Shown here in pieces: positions 11,956-23,255 of a DNA stretch of 64,000 nt. How positions within the stretch are numbered: position 1 is the first letter of the stretch; each line of letters begins with the position of its first letter. The notes under the pieces are model-generated. The model was not told where the DNA came from, ran no database searches, and saw only the letters and a list, made by a program, of their open reading frames with translations. Made by a program: the position numbers and the translations under genes. The stretch is from positions 35,992,341-36,056,340 of the forward strand of contig CAMTDV010000012.1 of NCBI GenBank assembly GCA_947069175.1, read 5' to 3'. Origin of the DNA: Scalesia atractyloides (taxonomy: Eukaryota; Streptophyta; Magnoliopsida; Asterales; Asteraceae).

Positions 11956-12646
11956 TATTGGAAATTGAACCTTACAAAAAGAACAGATGATAGAAAGCCA
12001 AAATGTTCTACAACCTCTGATCCTTATAATAAATGAACATCTACTGAAGCCAAGCTTTATTGAAGACAAATGTCAAAGGTCTGCCCTAGCAAAGCTCTGA
12101 TGAAGACTCAAAGGTCTGCCAAGGCAAAGCTCTGCTGAAGACTAAAGCTAAGGTTTGCCAAGGTAAAGCTCTGCTGAAGACTAAAGCTAAGGTCTGCCAA
12201 GGCAAAGCTCTGCTAAAGCCTAACAGATGATGTCTCATAAGTGCTTACTATTAGACGTTGCATTATATAGTTTATAGGAGTGTTTAGCTTAGCAAATGTT
12301 GTAGTTTGTTTTAGTTTGTTACATATAACTTTCAATGTGACGTCAGCATAAGATGCTCAACGGTTTGCTCTGTACTATAAATTGAACAGTGTGCGTACGG
12401 TTCTATTATCACTTCACCTTGACATTTTGTGTACGAGCAAATCAAAGTAATCTTAGGCTGAGGGGGAGTTTGTAATCGTCCATGCATACGTAAATTCAAA
12501 ATTTATAAAAGCATGTTTCTGAAAGCTATCATCCTATTGTTGTGAATTCAAATTTTATTATTTCGCTGCACTCTTCATACATGTTTATCGACTTCCATTG
12601 ATTTCATCTTAAACATTCACAACAATATCAAACTCAGATCCTAACA
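11956..12646 (+). mobile_element. 3' LTR of the + strand Copia element
   Basis: The purine tract AGGGGGAGATT (11946-11956) precedes an LTR that starts TATTGGAAATTG (TG mutated to TA) and ends CAGATCCTAACA at 12646, about 691 bp. A TATA box, TATAAAT, sits at 12376-12382. Four imperfect 35-39 bp repeats start with GGTYTGCC at 12078, 12113, 12152 and 12191. The reverse complement of a close relative is the LTR at 15145-15804, which confirms both ends. Confidence 0.85.
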
Positions 12647-14575
12647 AAGTAAGTATGTGATAGAGGCATTAGGATTTTTAAACCATCTTTTTCATCTTCA
12701 ACTTTATTTTGATTTTATCTCCCCCACCAAAAATAAAAACAACAAAAATATTCTCCTAGTTAACCCCTTTGAGCCTAAACCTTTCATTTAAAAAACCCGT
12801 AAAACACCATTTTGCACAAACTACCCATCACCAAAACCAATTTTTCTTTTTACACCCCTTTGTTTTAGAAAAATCCGGTTCTTTTTAAATTTATAAAAAG
12901 AGGTGGCTTAGTTTATCCTAAAAAAATATCTAGTTACTTGAAATAATAAGAAAATTTATTGCTTATAAAACATGCATATTATACCTAAGTCATAAATAAA
13001 TAATTTTTCAAAAGAAAACCGATATTTTACATTTTTAGCCACTTTTTAATATTACTATCCTAACCCTAGCCAAAACCTACCCTTTTTAAAAAGTCCTCGT
13101 GATATTTCAAAGATTTTATTGAAAAAGAGGAGGTTTGATTACTTGTCGAGCATAGATAGCAGTTAGTTCCATACAGGTATCGAGCGTTTCACTTATACAT
13201 TTTCGGCCGAGTGTTGAGTGATCACTTGTATGGTGTGTAAATTTGTATATAGCTAAATGAAATTTTATAAAGGCATGTTATGCTCAAAAATATTTATTTT
13301 TCTTAAAATGTTATAAATAAATCATGTCAAATAGGATTGTAAATTATACAAAAACAAGAATAAAAAAACTTGGTTTCCCGACATTCTACAAACAAGACCC
13401 AAACTTCTTCTCTACCAAATCCTATTCAGGGGTGTAAGACACATTAAAGAATTTTGCTTTAGGACAAACAAATATTCAAGTGTGGGGGTATTTGATATGC
13501 ATCAAATGCAACATATAAATGGTATCATATATGCTATAAAATCAACCCTTTTTAGTACTGATGTTGGAAAAAGTGCGTTTATTTGTATACTTTTGATTTT
13601 TGGGATAACAAGAGCTTAAATATACAAAAGAAACAAATTAACGACAAAATCCAACATAATTATGAAAGACGGGAAGAAAACACATTATACCAGCCCTCCG
13701 AGCTTCACCCCAAGACTAAAAACAACGAATCAGAAGTCTAGCACGGGGTCGTGCCCCTTCAAGATTCCATATCAGAAAAACACAAACAAAAGCAGACAAG
13801 AGACACGGGGTCGTGTCCCTTGGACACGAGTCGTGGTTAACTTCCAGATTTGCATATCTGTGATAGTACAATGGCCACGGGGCTGTGTTGTTGACACACG
13901 AGGCTGTGTAGCAGACTGATCTGACATACTCATTAAATGAAGACAGAGAAGGAGGAAGACACGAGGCCATGTGAAGAGTCTTTTTCCAGCTATAAATAGG
14001 GGTGCTTAGTTTCATTTCAACTTATCACTTGGCAAACCATTTCTCTCACACCTGCCACCACTCCACCATCATCTTCCACTTTAATCATTAAAGTTTAGAG
14101 TGTGTAGTAGTCTTGGGATCCAAGATTGATCGTAAGAGTCTTTGTCAAACTATGGCCATGCTTGGCTAATCTCTTATATCACTTGGTGAAGACGAAATCT
14201 TTCATGTATTACTTTTGATTTCCAATCTTTGGTTACTTTTTAATTGGGTTTGTACTAATGAATTTAATAACTAGTTTTTTATATTGAAAGTGAATTTTTA
14301 ATAACTAGTCTATATAAAGCGCGTTAACTGCCTAGAAATGGGGTTAGAAGGGTGGTATGGGTAAAACTCTTGCCTCGTTCAGTGTATAGATCCTGCGAAG
14401 ACTTGGTTCAAGCTTATTAGGACTTCCTTTGAGGCAGATAGCATCAAATCGGGGGATGTAAGAACGGCTTGAACCCCTTATTTATAAAGTGCTATTAAAA
14501 CTTTAAACTAGCCTTGCGGGACTGTATCTCTGCTGACTCAGACAAATATGGCCTTTTACATATACATTTCATATT
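12647..14575 (+). mobile_element. 3' end of an Athila-like Ty3/Gypsy element with LTR
   Basis: Noncoding internal sequence (12647-13480) leads to a polypurine tract AAGTGTGGGGGTA (13478-13490) and an LTR that begins TGATATGCATC near 13492 and runs to about 14575. The LTR contains short GC-rich repeats around CACGGGGTCGTG, GACACGAGTCGTG and CACGGGGCTGTG (13742-13915), a habit of Athila LTRs in Asteraceae. Small ORFs here (13662-13919, 13716-14015) are spurious. The right end is cut by a Copia gag fragment. No protein domain is present, so the Athila assignment rests on the tract and LTR style. Confidence 0.6.
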
Positions 14576-14581
14576 GTTGGT

Positions 14582-14788
14582 TCAAAACTTCTCTATTGTT
14601 TTCATAACTTCCTCAGTACCACCAAATTGCTCCTTCAAGGCATCACATAACTCCTTTGCACTATTGCAATGCAACAGGCCAGCATAGATGTCGTTAGGCA
14701 AAACTGAAGCTACAATGCCAAAAGGCTTTGCATCTAGTTCAATTTTTTTAAAATCTTGCTCGGAGTAATTTTCAAGATTTATTAACAC
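14582..14788 (-). pseudogene. Copia gag N-terminal fragment
   Basis: The - strand reads ENYSEQDFKKIELDAKPF, a NDIYAGLLHC stretch and LKEQFGGTEEV. These are typical of the start of a Copia gag (UBN2-like) domain, which builds the capsid-like particle. It is the gag start belonging to the 5' LTR at 15145-15804 and is cut after about 68 codons at 14582 by the Athila-like segment. A related gag with the same QFGGTEEV motif is at 38463-38830. Confidence 0.75.
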
Positions 14789-15144
14789 TTGAATTTTTTA
14801 GTCCTCGTCACTCAGTAGCATTGGAACATGAGGTCCAAAGGCAACCGACCTCAAGCAACTGGTGTTTTACTAAAAGGAATATGACCCATTCGACGTTGCA
14901 AGATATTATACTCGGATTTGACAAGCATCGGTGGTTTAAGACATGGAACCGGTGTTATGAGGATCTTGTGTATTTGGAGACATTCTGATTGTTTACAAAC
15001 AAATTTGTTTAAAAACTTTGAATGTAAAAAAACTTTCACTATGTTTTCAATACAAACAAACAAACGAATTAGAAGTGACAGCTGAGCAGTTTATATCAAA
15101 TTGATTGTTAAATCAAATTTGAACGACCAAGCTTTGATAGCAAT

Positions 15145-15804
15145 TGTTAGGATCTGAGTTTGATATTGTTGTGAGTGTTTAAGATGAAATCAACGGAAGA
15201 AGATAAACAAGTATGAATTATGCAGCGAAACTAGTAAACTTTGAAATCACAACAATAGAAAGATTGTTTTCACAAACATGTTTTTATAAATCAAAAGTTT
15301 ACATTCATGAAAGATTACAAACTCCCCCTCAGCCTAAGATCAGTCCTACTTGTTCGTACAACTAATGTCAATGAGGAAAGTGATAAATAGAACAGTATAC
15401 ACATTGATCTATTTATAGTACATTTCTAACCACTAAGCATCTTAGGTTGACGTCCCTATGAAAGTGACATTTAACAAACTAACAAAATTTAAACACTTCT
15501 AGACTAAACACTGTTACAATAAAATACAATATAAACTCTGATGATAACAACTATTGAGATATACTTTGTTAGGCTTCATCCTTTGTTAGTCTTCAGCAGA
15601 CTTTACTTCAACAGACTTTATCTTCATCAGAGGTTCTCATCAGCAGACCTTGGCTTCCAGCAGATCTTAGCCGTTAATCAGATCTTAGAGTCTTTAAGTC
15701 CCAACAGAGTTTAGAGCAGCATATCTTTATTATGAAGGATCAGATGTTAGAAAGTTTTGGCTTTTTAATCATCTGTTCTTTTGTAGGGTTCAACAGACCC
15801 AACA
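15145..15804 (-). mobile_element. Copia 5' LTR, reverse strand, with primer binding site
   Basis: Read on the - strand the LTR begins TGTTGGGTCTGTTGAACCC at 15804 and ends CAGATCCTAACA at 15145, 660 bp. Just inside (15125-15144, - strand TTGCTATCAAAGC) is a tRNA-iMet-type primer binding site, so this is the 5' LTR; leader and gag follow toward 14582. A TATA box (TATAAAT on the - strand) lies near 15410. It is the same family as the 3' LTR at 11956-12646 but in opposite orientation, and belongs to a different insertion. Confidence 0.85.
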
Positions 15805-15813
15805 GGGGACAAT

Positions 15814-16536
15814 TGTTATGGGTTAATATCTAGACTAATATTCTGGACTATGACTTACTATCCGGGATATTCGACAGGTTAGACATCTGGAACTTGTTCC
15901 TTATTTTCGAACTAATGTATTTTAGCACGTGTTGTTTATCAATCACATGCTTAAGGATAAGACCCCTAGTCCTAGCATATTTTTCGCGGACTTAGCTGAA
16001 GGAACTGGCTGTTGGACTCGACAACTTGGACTCCCATGTTCGAACAAGCAATATGCGGAGCATCCCGGATTATCGGACATATAGTTAGGTTTTTATCTTA
16101 TATATAATGAGGCCAAGAGACTATTACGAATACCGCTCACACACACTCGCAAGCTCTAACATTCTCTCTTGCAAATTACACACCTTTTCACATAACCATT
16201 CACACTTTAGCGATTGTTGTACCATCGATCACAACGTTGTGTGCTGTATTTTCATTTCTTGTTGCAATTATATTGACTGTTCATCAAAGGCTTTCCTCGT
16301 AATTCCTTGTGTTCTTAGTTACTACATTGTTCAGTATCACTTCAAATGTCCTGAGCCATTTTCTGAGCAGTATTTCTAGAAATTCAAACGATATTCTATC
16401 ACAAATTCTTAGCATCTATGTCCAACGTATTTATCACACTTTTTATAACAATTTTCTTAATCAATTAAAGTCTAGTACACTACCACACATAACGAATTTG
16501 ATCAGTAAATTGCTTAGGTAATTTTTGACCAAAACA
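15814..16536 (+). mobile_element. LTR-like block, possibly solo LTR of a Gypsy element
   Basis: The block starts TGTTATGGGTTAATATC and ends TTTTGACCAAAACA, the terminus seen in Tat/Athila-type Gypsy LTRs. It has a TATA-like TTATATATAATGAGG (16097-16111) followed by a C/T-rich presumed leader. Candidate flanks ACAAT and ATTAT do not form a clean target duplication, so the boundaries are tentative. ORFs at 16107-16521 have no recognisable product. Confidence 0.4.
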
Positions 16537-16799
16537 ATTATGGTTTGTAAAGACATGCAGGTCTTTAATATGAATCTACACAATATGCTTAGAAGTTACA
16601 CTGAAACGGCAGGTGATCAGTGTTTTGGTTGGATAGATGGATAGAAAAAGGGGTGTTAAAAGATCTTTACCCAAACATTTTTTTCTCTTGACAAGCAAAA
16701 GAGGTCTGAATTTCAAGACAATAGGGTTGAAATGAAGTGGAATTGTGAGCCCCATTTCAAGACAACGTTCGGAAAGAAATGAAGGAACATTGTTATTTA

Positions 16800-17330
16800 T
16801 AATCAGCTGGATCAGATCGACGGAGTTGGGTAGACAACGGGTTGTTTAACAGTAAAGTCCATTAAATATCTAATCGAAAAGGAGTTGTTTGCTCAAGATA
16901 GTGTGTTGCTCAAGTGCTTTACATGGACACTGATTAAAGTAAATTTTATTGGATAGATGGTAGGCTTGCATAGAGTACCTACGCTTGTGGCACTTGCACA
17001 GAGGAATGTTGGTAAGTACGGTATGTGAATTATGTGGTTTGGCACAGAAAACAAGGGTTCGCCTGTTTGTTCAATGTCATTTGGTTGCGGATGTTTGGGT
17101 ATTAATGAAGGTTTGGTACAAATTCAACATGAGCATAGGTAATAAGGTAAACGAGGTGCTGCGATTTCAAATAATTCGAAGGGCAACAAGGTCTATAGAA
17201 TATTGGTGCAAGCAATAATTTTAGTCACAATATGGTTGTTATGGAAGGCGAGGAATGAAAAAAAAACATTAAAAAGACACTAATAGGAATTAACGGAGAA
17301 TTGTGCAGGAAATAAAGGCGCTTTCCTTGG
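16800..17330 (+). pseudogene. LINE reverse transcriptase C-terminal end (zf-RVT region)
   Basis: Conceptual reading across a few stops gives FTVKS-like and FTWTLIKVNFI stretches, HRVPTLVALAQRNV (16970-17010) and VCELCG with a CxxC pair (17020). An FVQCHLVADVWVLMKVW stretch (17068) and TIWLLWKARNE (17232) follow. These match the zinc-binding region downstream of the reverse transcriptase in plant L1-type LINEs. Only this 3' end is present, as expected from 5'-truncated LINE insertion. In-frame stops near 16952 and 17216 and a frameshift near 17018 show decay. No poly(A) tail or target duplication was recognised. Confidence 0.7.
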
Positions 17331-18290
17331 TTTGGATAAAAATAGGACAGAACAATTGGTGTGCTAACCTAGCTATAGTTGCTAGACATGGCATATTTTC
17401 TATTTTTATTACAAATACTTTCTGCCGTTAAAAAAGTTGGGAACTTAACATTGATGCTCCATAATCCATATACTATAAACATATATGACATGTATAATTT
17501 CGATTTCAGGTACTAACCCTCTCGAGTTTTGACCCTAAATAAGCGAGCTTAAAAGTTGACATATATGAATTGTATTTCAGGAATGGTCCATAATGCATAT
17601 CATATCTTTTGATCTGATTAAGGAAATCCAGTAGTTTTCACATCGGAACCACGGACTTTGGCAAACGTGGAGTGATTGGTGTACCACAAGACAAATATGA
17701 AGTTAGGGAACCGACCACTCATGGCCACGCAGGGGGGAACTGAATCGATGATGGAGTACATGACTAACAAAGTAAATTGACAACGAGCAGCAATTGTTTT
17801 CATGTATGTCAAGTTAACATGAATATTTATTTAGGGCACAACCTCACCTCGGAGTCGGATCAGAGGGAGAAGACAAACGGTTGTCAATTGTGTAGCCCTT
17901 GAAGCAAAGATCCTCTTCAGACGTTTCTAGCACTGCGACTGAGCTTTAGAAGCAACAATACTAGGTAAAAAATAACTGAAGCATTAGTATGTCATCCATG
18001 TGTCCGGGAGTTTGGAGTTGAATCCATAGATCAAAGCGAAGAGTCAATCTCGTTAAACATTAGTATAAAAACTGATTCATCACAATTTTCCCTTTCTGAT
18101 CGTCAACTTCGTTTTGCATAATCATAAACGGGCTCATATGAAAACTCATCAAGATAGGCAGAAGGAAAGTAAGATCCAACCACTAAACAAACCGAAACAG
18201 TCAAGTATTAAATGGTGTTGCAGCCACATTAACATGAACAAGGGAAATTTGGTTTTTCTTGTTTCTTTTCAAAAAGTTTATATACATATT
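17331..18290. other. Non-repetitive spacer and 3' flank of the Cys/His-rich gene
   Basis: No protein family is recognised. A 64-codon - strand ORF at 17618-17812 is open but matches nothing known to me. The last few hundred bases before 18291 should contain the 3' UTR of the - strand host gene. Confidence 0.4.
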
Positions 18291-20225
18291 TTAGGCATCA
18301 TCATCGTAAGAGACATGAAAACTGGTGGTGCAGCCAGACGCTTCAGGTTCCTCTGCTCCACAACAATCATAAAATTTGGCAGCATAGGGTGGATCATCAG
18401 GTCCAAGTTCATAATACCTTCAAAAAAGTGAAAAAAAAATTTCTAACATAAGAGAACCAACAATAATCTTGAATGGTATCAAAAGAAAGCCAGAGCTTTC
18501 ATATTTGGTCTAATTATAATTTTAACCTTATAACCTTACTTGAATTAAAAAGTTCCTGGCGTATCTAGAGGTGAAAAGGGGGCGGGTTAGGTAAAAGATC
18601 AAACCAGGCAAACATTGATAGGGGTTAAACAGGTCGGGTCATGTTGGGCCAACCCATAGAAGGTATCCAGTTTTCTATTTTGATATAATTAATGTGTTAA
18701 ATAAGATTGCGAAACTATCTACTGCAAACATTAACAATGAAGTAGTTTAGAAGGTTTTTATGCTATTGAGTACACATCCAACGAATTTCAACTTTCAATT
18801 AGTTTGACCCGTTTGAAGCGCTATTTAATTAAATAATTTAACCCAACTCATTTGACCTATAGAGATAAAAGTATGACTTCATAAGTAAAACTGACCTATG
18901 TATAGGTAAACGGGTCAAAATTTCCAGCTCTAGTTATATCCGATCGAGCAAGATACTGAGGAACTTGCATTTACAACAGGTCAATTGCATTCATTGTATC
19001 AATCAACACTACACATGGTTTCGGATAAGGCGGGGGTGGTTGATCAAGAGAAGTGTGCTAAGCATAAACCTCAAACTGACCTAAGCAATCGGTTCTTAGC
19101 AAGACTAATATGCAAAAGAACTCTGATTCAAGTAAGAAATGGTGGTAAAAGAGTTTAATTATATTATATTATACTACACATACAAAGAGAAGTTGGGGGA
19201 TAACTGCCAGCTGCCTGACACTTTCCAGTTGGCCCGAGTAAATTACGATTTTACCCTTGTTTTTAGTTATGATTTTGGCCCCAGTTAAAAACTATGTTTT
19301 TGCCCACATTTCAAAATTATAGTTTTGCCATCGTTATAGATTTTGACAAATTACGACTTTACCCCAGCCAAAATCACGATTTTGCCCCTGTTCAAAATAA
19401 CACTCTTTTCGTCATTGTAGCTTTTGATAAATTACGATTTTACCCCCCGTCAAACTTACGCTTTCCCGGTTCAAAATTACTATCTTGCCATCGTTTTCGT
19501 TCTTTTTTTTTTTGCAAAACTATAGTAATGTTTTGTTTTAATCGGTTGCCTCGATGTAATTTTTATTCGCTAGCGCTCACTCATTGGTCATGACAAATTA
19601 CAGTTTGCCCCGAGTTTTAAATTAGAGTTTTCTCATGGTTTTAGTTTCTTTTTCTAGTAAAACTATGATAGCATTTTATTTTAATTTGTGGAGAAATATT
19701 TGGCATAGCGTGCGGGCGGGCATTAACTAGTTAGCTACATATAGAACACGAATATCCAATTGTTATCCCGTTCGATTTCCTAACCCTAGCAATCAACACA
19801 AACTGCACAAACGATTTCCAGCCTAATTTCAAGTAACAAAGGCTACCAACTACTCCAAATCATTAGAATTTACAAACAAACAAAGAATTCATCCAATTGG
19901 TGGGGCATGAATAAATAATTTGATCTATTGACTAGCGATTCATTCAATCCAGCAAATAACGAGCTTCCACTACCTCGATAGAAGTAATATCTTGTAACAA
20001 ACAGATGATTACAGGGCATGGAAGAGAAGATACCTTTTTCTGATCGTCGTGACGTCGACAGACGAAGAAAGAAGGATGAAATCGGCAAGCAGAAGAGTTG
20101 TTTGAAGATCGTGTAAACGTGTTTTTACACCTCTTGCATACGATTTGCTCTTCTTCTCTGATTGCTGCCGGTTGCCCGTTTTCTATCTTCTCCATCGTTT
20201 CCATTGAAAACTGTTTTTTTCTCAC
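18291..20225 (-). CDS. Conserved plant Cys/His-rich small protein, two exons (copy A, complete)
   Basis: Exon 1 is 20225-20034 and encodes 64 residues, with Cys30, Cys33, Cys47, His50, Cys56 and His59 arranged as CKRCK...CRFHPSFFVCRRHDDQK, a probable metal-binding fold. Exon 2 is 18417-18291 and encodes YYELGPDDPP, a YDCCGAEEPEASGC stretch and a FHVSYDDDA end before TAA. The intron (18418-20033) has GT (after AAAAAG) and AG borders. The two exons form the conserved core of a small plant protein of unknown function that I recognise by its RRHDDQ-YYELGPDDPP junction. Joining them as written leaves the downstream frame off by one: an AAAAA run at the exon 1 end has one A more than needed. This may be a sequencing error or a true inactivating mutation. 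A MULE sits 90 bp upstream of the ATG. Confidence 0.7.
18566..18932. mobile_element. hAT-like MITE in the host gene intron (copy A)
   Basis: The ends TAGAGGTGAAAA and (reverse complement) TAGAGCTGGAAA form imperfect terminal inverted repeats typical of hAT MITEs. Internally there are repeated GGGTC/GACCC words, as in this class. The flanking 8-mers GGCGTATC and GTTATATC agree at 5 of 8 positions, weakly supporting an 8-bp target duplication. The duplicate is at 24315-24680. Confidence 0.55.
19236..19500. repeat. Degenerate array of ATTACGATTTTGCCCC-like units in the intron (copy A)
   Basis: Variants such as AATTACGATTTTACCC, ATGATTTTGGCCCC and ATCACGATTTTGCCCC recur every 25-50 bp between about 19236 and 19500, with further diverged copies to 19640. 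The duplicate lies at about 24985-25235. The origin is unknown; it behaves like a decayed minisatellite. Confidence 0.65.
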
Positions 20226-20323
20226 TTAGGGATTTTCAGGTACTCATCAGTCGGTCGAGTAGCGGAGCAAAAATAAATAAATAAATTGGTTCTAATCGAT
20301 AATCGGACCTTAGAAAAAAATAA

Positions 20324-20745
20324 GGGAAAATCACGAAAATAGACCCTGTCACGCCGTCTTTGCGAAAATGGCTACCTGACACGACTCTACTAGCCGTTTA
20401 TGTTAACGGAAGCGGCTCAGACGAAGTATTCACCGCAGACCAATACAAAGTGGACACGTGTCCGACAAACGCTTTGAGCCGTTTCAGCTAACCCCTTTTG
20501 TTGAAAAGCTCTTAGCCAAGCCGTTTCATGTGGCTCATGCACCCAAGCCGGTTAAGGACCCGGCTCGTCCCTTAGCCGAGTACCTTCAACGAGCCGAGCC
20601 GTCTTGTCGTGGGCTGAGCCGGGTTGACGCGGCTTAGAGCCGTTTCCGTACGTCTGTGCACCGACTTCTGCTTTGAGCCGTTTCGACGAACTGTTCAAGC
20701 CGTTTCCGTACGAGTTTAAGCCGTTTTACGTTTACGTGCATAACT
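20324..20745 (+). repeat. MULE left terminal inverted repeat, copy A
   Basis: Starts GGGAAAATCACGAAAATAG and is preceded by AAAAAATAA (20315-20323), the same 9 bases that follow the right TIR at 34708-34716. Its sequence matches the reverse complement of 34264-34707. It is packed with GAGCCGTTTC and AAGCCGTTT words. It is a duplicate of the true left end at 26069 and has no right partner of its own. Confidence 0.85.
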
Positions 20746-20786
20746 TATTTACAATTACCTTTAAAGTAAAATCAGATTTTTACAAC

Positions 20787-23132
20787 ATGAAGCTTTGTTT
20801 TGTTGTATACAACGGTGGAAAGTGGCAGATTGTTAATGGAAACTTGGAGTATGTTGCTGATGCCGATGCAAGTAGACGTGATTTAGAAATTGAAACCAAT
20901 CTTTCGTACATTGGTCTTTTAAGTAATGTTTCTAAGTTGTGTGGAATTACAAACATTAAAAAGCTATCGTACCGGATGTCTTCATTTACTGATCCGATCG
21001 ATATAACTGATGATGGTGATCTTGCTTTTTTATTTAAGTTTGCTATGCAAAATCCTTTTGAATTATATAAGTTGTACGTCATTCAGGAGTCTTGTGTTGG
21101 ATCATCTAGTTTTTCTTCTCATCAAGATACATTTAAAGTCCCTGGTTTAAATGTTCCTGTTAATGAAGTTAATGATGATGTTTTAAACGAGTATACAACG
21201 AATTTCGATAATTTACATGGTACAACAAAAACACTGTCTCCATTAATTAACTTTGAGCCAGGCTACGTATTCAATAACAAAGAAGAAATGAAACTTGAGC
21301 TAGGGAAAAAATGTTTTTTAGAACATTTTGAGTTTAAGATAGATGGATCGTCTAAAACCAGGTATGAAGTGTCATGTTTGGTGGATGGGTGCAACTAGCG
21401 TTTTAGGGCATACAGTGTTGCTGGCAGTGCGATGTTTTTTGTCAAGTATATGAACGATAAACACAACGTGCTCAAAGACGCTAACGTACCCCATCTTCGT
21501 CAGGCAAACCCAATGGTTGTGGCTCACTATTTAAAGGAATCACTGAAAGATAGTGGTAGACAATATCGGTCTAACGATATTGTCAAAGATTTTAAACAAA
21601 GATTCCAAGTTGAGATAAGTTAAAGTCAAGCTTGGCGTGGAAAAAGTCACGCGCTAGAGATTCTACAAGGAACAAGTACTGATTCCTTTGCTGAACTACC
21701 GTTTTAATGCTACAATTTAGATCGGGCTAACCCGGGTACTGTCACTTGCATCAAGCCTGACGACGAGAATCGGTTTAAAATGGTCTTTGTCACCATCGGT
21801 GCTGCTGTAAGTTATGCGTTTTACTTTTTATTTAGTTATCTGAAATTAAAACGCGGTTGACCTCTTATGAATTTTTCGTTTCAAATTCATGTCTTTATGT
21901 GTAATCTAAGACCAGGGGTGATCATCGTGCAGCACACCTGAAAGGTGAATTTAAAGGTACGTTGTTTTTAGTAGTTGGCATGGATGGAAACAACCAGATT
22001 TTACAACTTTCCTACGGTGAATAGGAAAATCAGAGGATGGAGAATCTTGGACATGGTTTCTTTCAAAGCTTAGAGAGTGTGTTGGTGAAATACCCGATAT
22101 GGCGATAATATCGGATAGGGCGAATTCTATACACTTAGCTGTTAGTAACGTCTTTCCACGTGCTTATCACGGGTTATGTTGTCGTCATTTAATGATGAAC
22201 TTACGTTTCCATCGAATAAAAAAAAAAGAATACGAGAGTCTATGGTAGAAGACATGCAAATCTTACCGGATGTCTGATTTTAATGAGTAATTCAATGCTC
22301 TTTGTCTTGCCCTTCCCAAAGTACGTCAAATTCTAACAAGTATTGGGTTGGTAGATGGGCAAGAGCACATTGTCCTGGTAATCGATATCATTATATGACA
22401 TCTAACAGTGCAGAGTCCAATAACTCTCTTTCTAGACACCAGCGTAAATGCTGATAACACAAGTTATAGAATTCTTCCATCAGTCCGCACAACAATGGTT
22501 TATGAACGTCGGTTGCAGGGTATTCAGGAAACACACCTACTTACACAGTGGGCTCAAAAGAAATTTTTTAAAAAAATTGAAGGGTCTAGAACGTGGACTG
22601 TTGCTAGTGTTGGGTTAAACACTTATGATGTTGAAGACGGGAGCAAGCGTGGTTTTGTTGATTTGTATAATCGAACATGTAGCTGCCGAGTTTGGCAAGT
22701 TTCTGGTTTACCATGTGGGCATGTGATTGCGGTTTCAAAATTTTTAGATGAAACCGATTGTAGTCATTTTCCTTCTCGTGTTACTTAAACGAAATCTATA
22801 AAAGAACTTATGAAGAAGCGATTAATCCTCTTCCTCGTAAGTCTACATGGGAGACTCAAGAAGACCTTATAAATCTTCAACCACCGCATATTACAAAGCG
22901 TCAGGCGGGTCGTCCTTGAGATAACAACCGGATCTTATCCCTCGGGGAAGAACCTACTCTGCTGTATTGTTCCCGTTGTAAATCATACGATCATCATCAT
23001 GATTTGTGTTCACAGCCCATGTCGTCACAAGTTCGTACTCGCAAAGGATTGGGGAAAGGGAAAGCGAAAGAAAGCTGGGGCGATCCTGACAAGCTTACAC
23101 AATTTCTGTCCTATAACTTGGGAGACTTTTAA
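20787..23132 (+). pseudogene. MULE transposase (mudrA type), copy A, broken
   Basis: The likely start MKLCFVVYNGGKW is at 20787. Domains in order are an N-terminal PB1-like segment, then the MuDR DNA-binding domain (GYVFNNKEEMKLEL, CLVDGCN, then HLRQANPMVV at about 21260-21520). The MULE catalytic domain follows (LVVGMDGNNQ at 21975, IISDRANSIHLAVSN at 22108, and CCRHLMMNL). Last come a SWIM zinc finger (CSCRVWQVSGLPCGHVIAVS, 22681-22740) and a C-terminal CSRC-x4-HHHDLC knuckle (22973). An intron (GTAAGT after 21808) is likely. In-frame stops at 21396, 21621 and 21704, a lost Asp before AHLKGEFKG near 21937, and frameshifts inactivate it. This copy also carries compensating indels near 21463-21490 that copy B lacks. 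Confidence 0.85.
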
Positions 23133-23255
23133 CAGTATTTTTTAGTATTGTAATTAATGAAATTACGCGGGAAATATTTCATTAGAATTTTTTATTGTTT
23201 GATTTTATATGCATTCACAAAACCATCAAAAATTAATTGGTGTGAAGCGTCCGGC

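Larger units (their letters stand above)
1..12646 (+). mobile_element. Degraded Ty1/Copia element (Sirevirus-type), 5' part outside window
   Basis: Read left to right the region gives the Copia order: protease/GAG-pre-integrase (about 244-696), integrase core (3186-3703), the last part of RNase H (3704-3910), an additional ORF in the position where Sireviruses carry an envelope-like gene (8128-11559), a purine tract AGGGGGAGATT at 11946 and a 3' LTR (11956-12646). Most of the reverse transcriptase is missing between integrase and RNase H. Two later LTR insertions split it (697-2963 and 4319-8033). Stops and frameshifts occur throughout, so it cannot encode its own movement. The 5' LTR and gag lie left of the window, so no target duplication could be tested. 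Assignment to the Sirevirus lineage is inference from domain content and the extra ORF. Confidence 0.8.

Noticed and set aside
16107..16521. Two ORFs in the LTR-like block as genes
   Set aside because: Low-complexity Cys/Ser-rich readings downstream of a TATA-like motif; no family resemblance and inside a likely LTR.
15809..16541. Proven solo LTR with target duplication
   Set aside because: The flanks ACAAT and ATTAT match at only three of five bases.
19294..19593. 99-residue ORF in the intron
   Set aside because: It is produced by the ATTACGATTTTGCCCC-like repeat and lies in an intron on the opposite strand.
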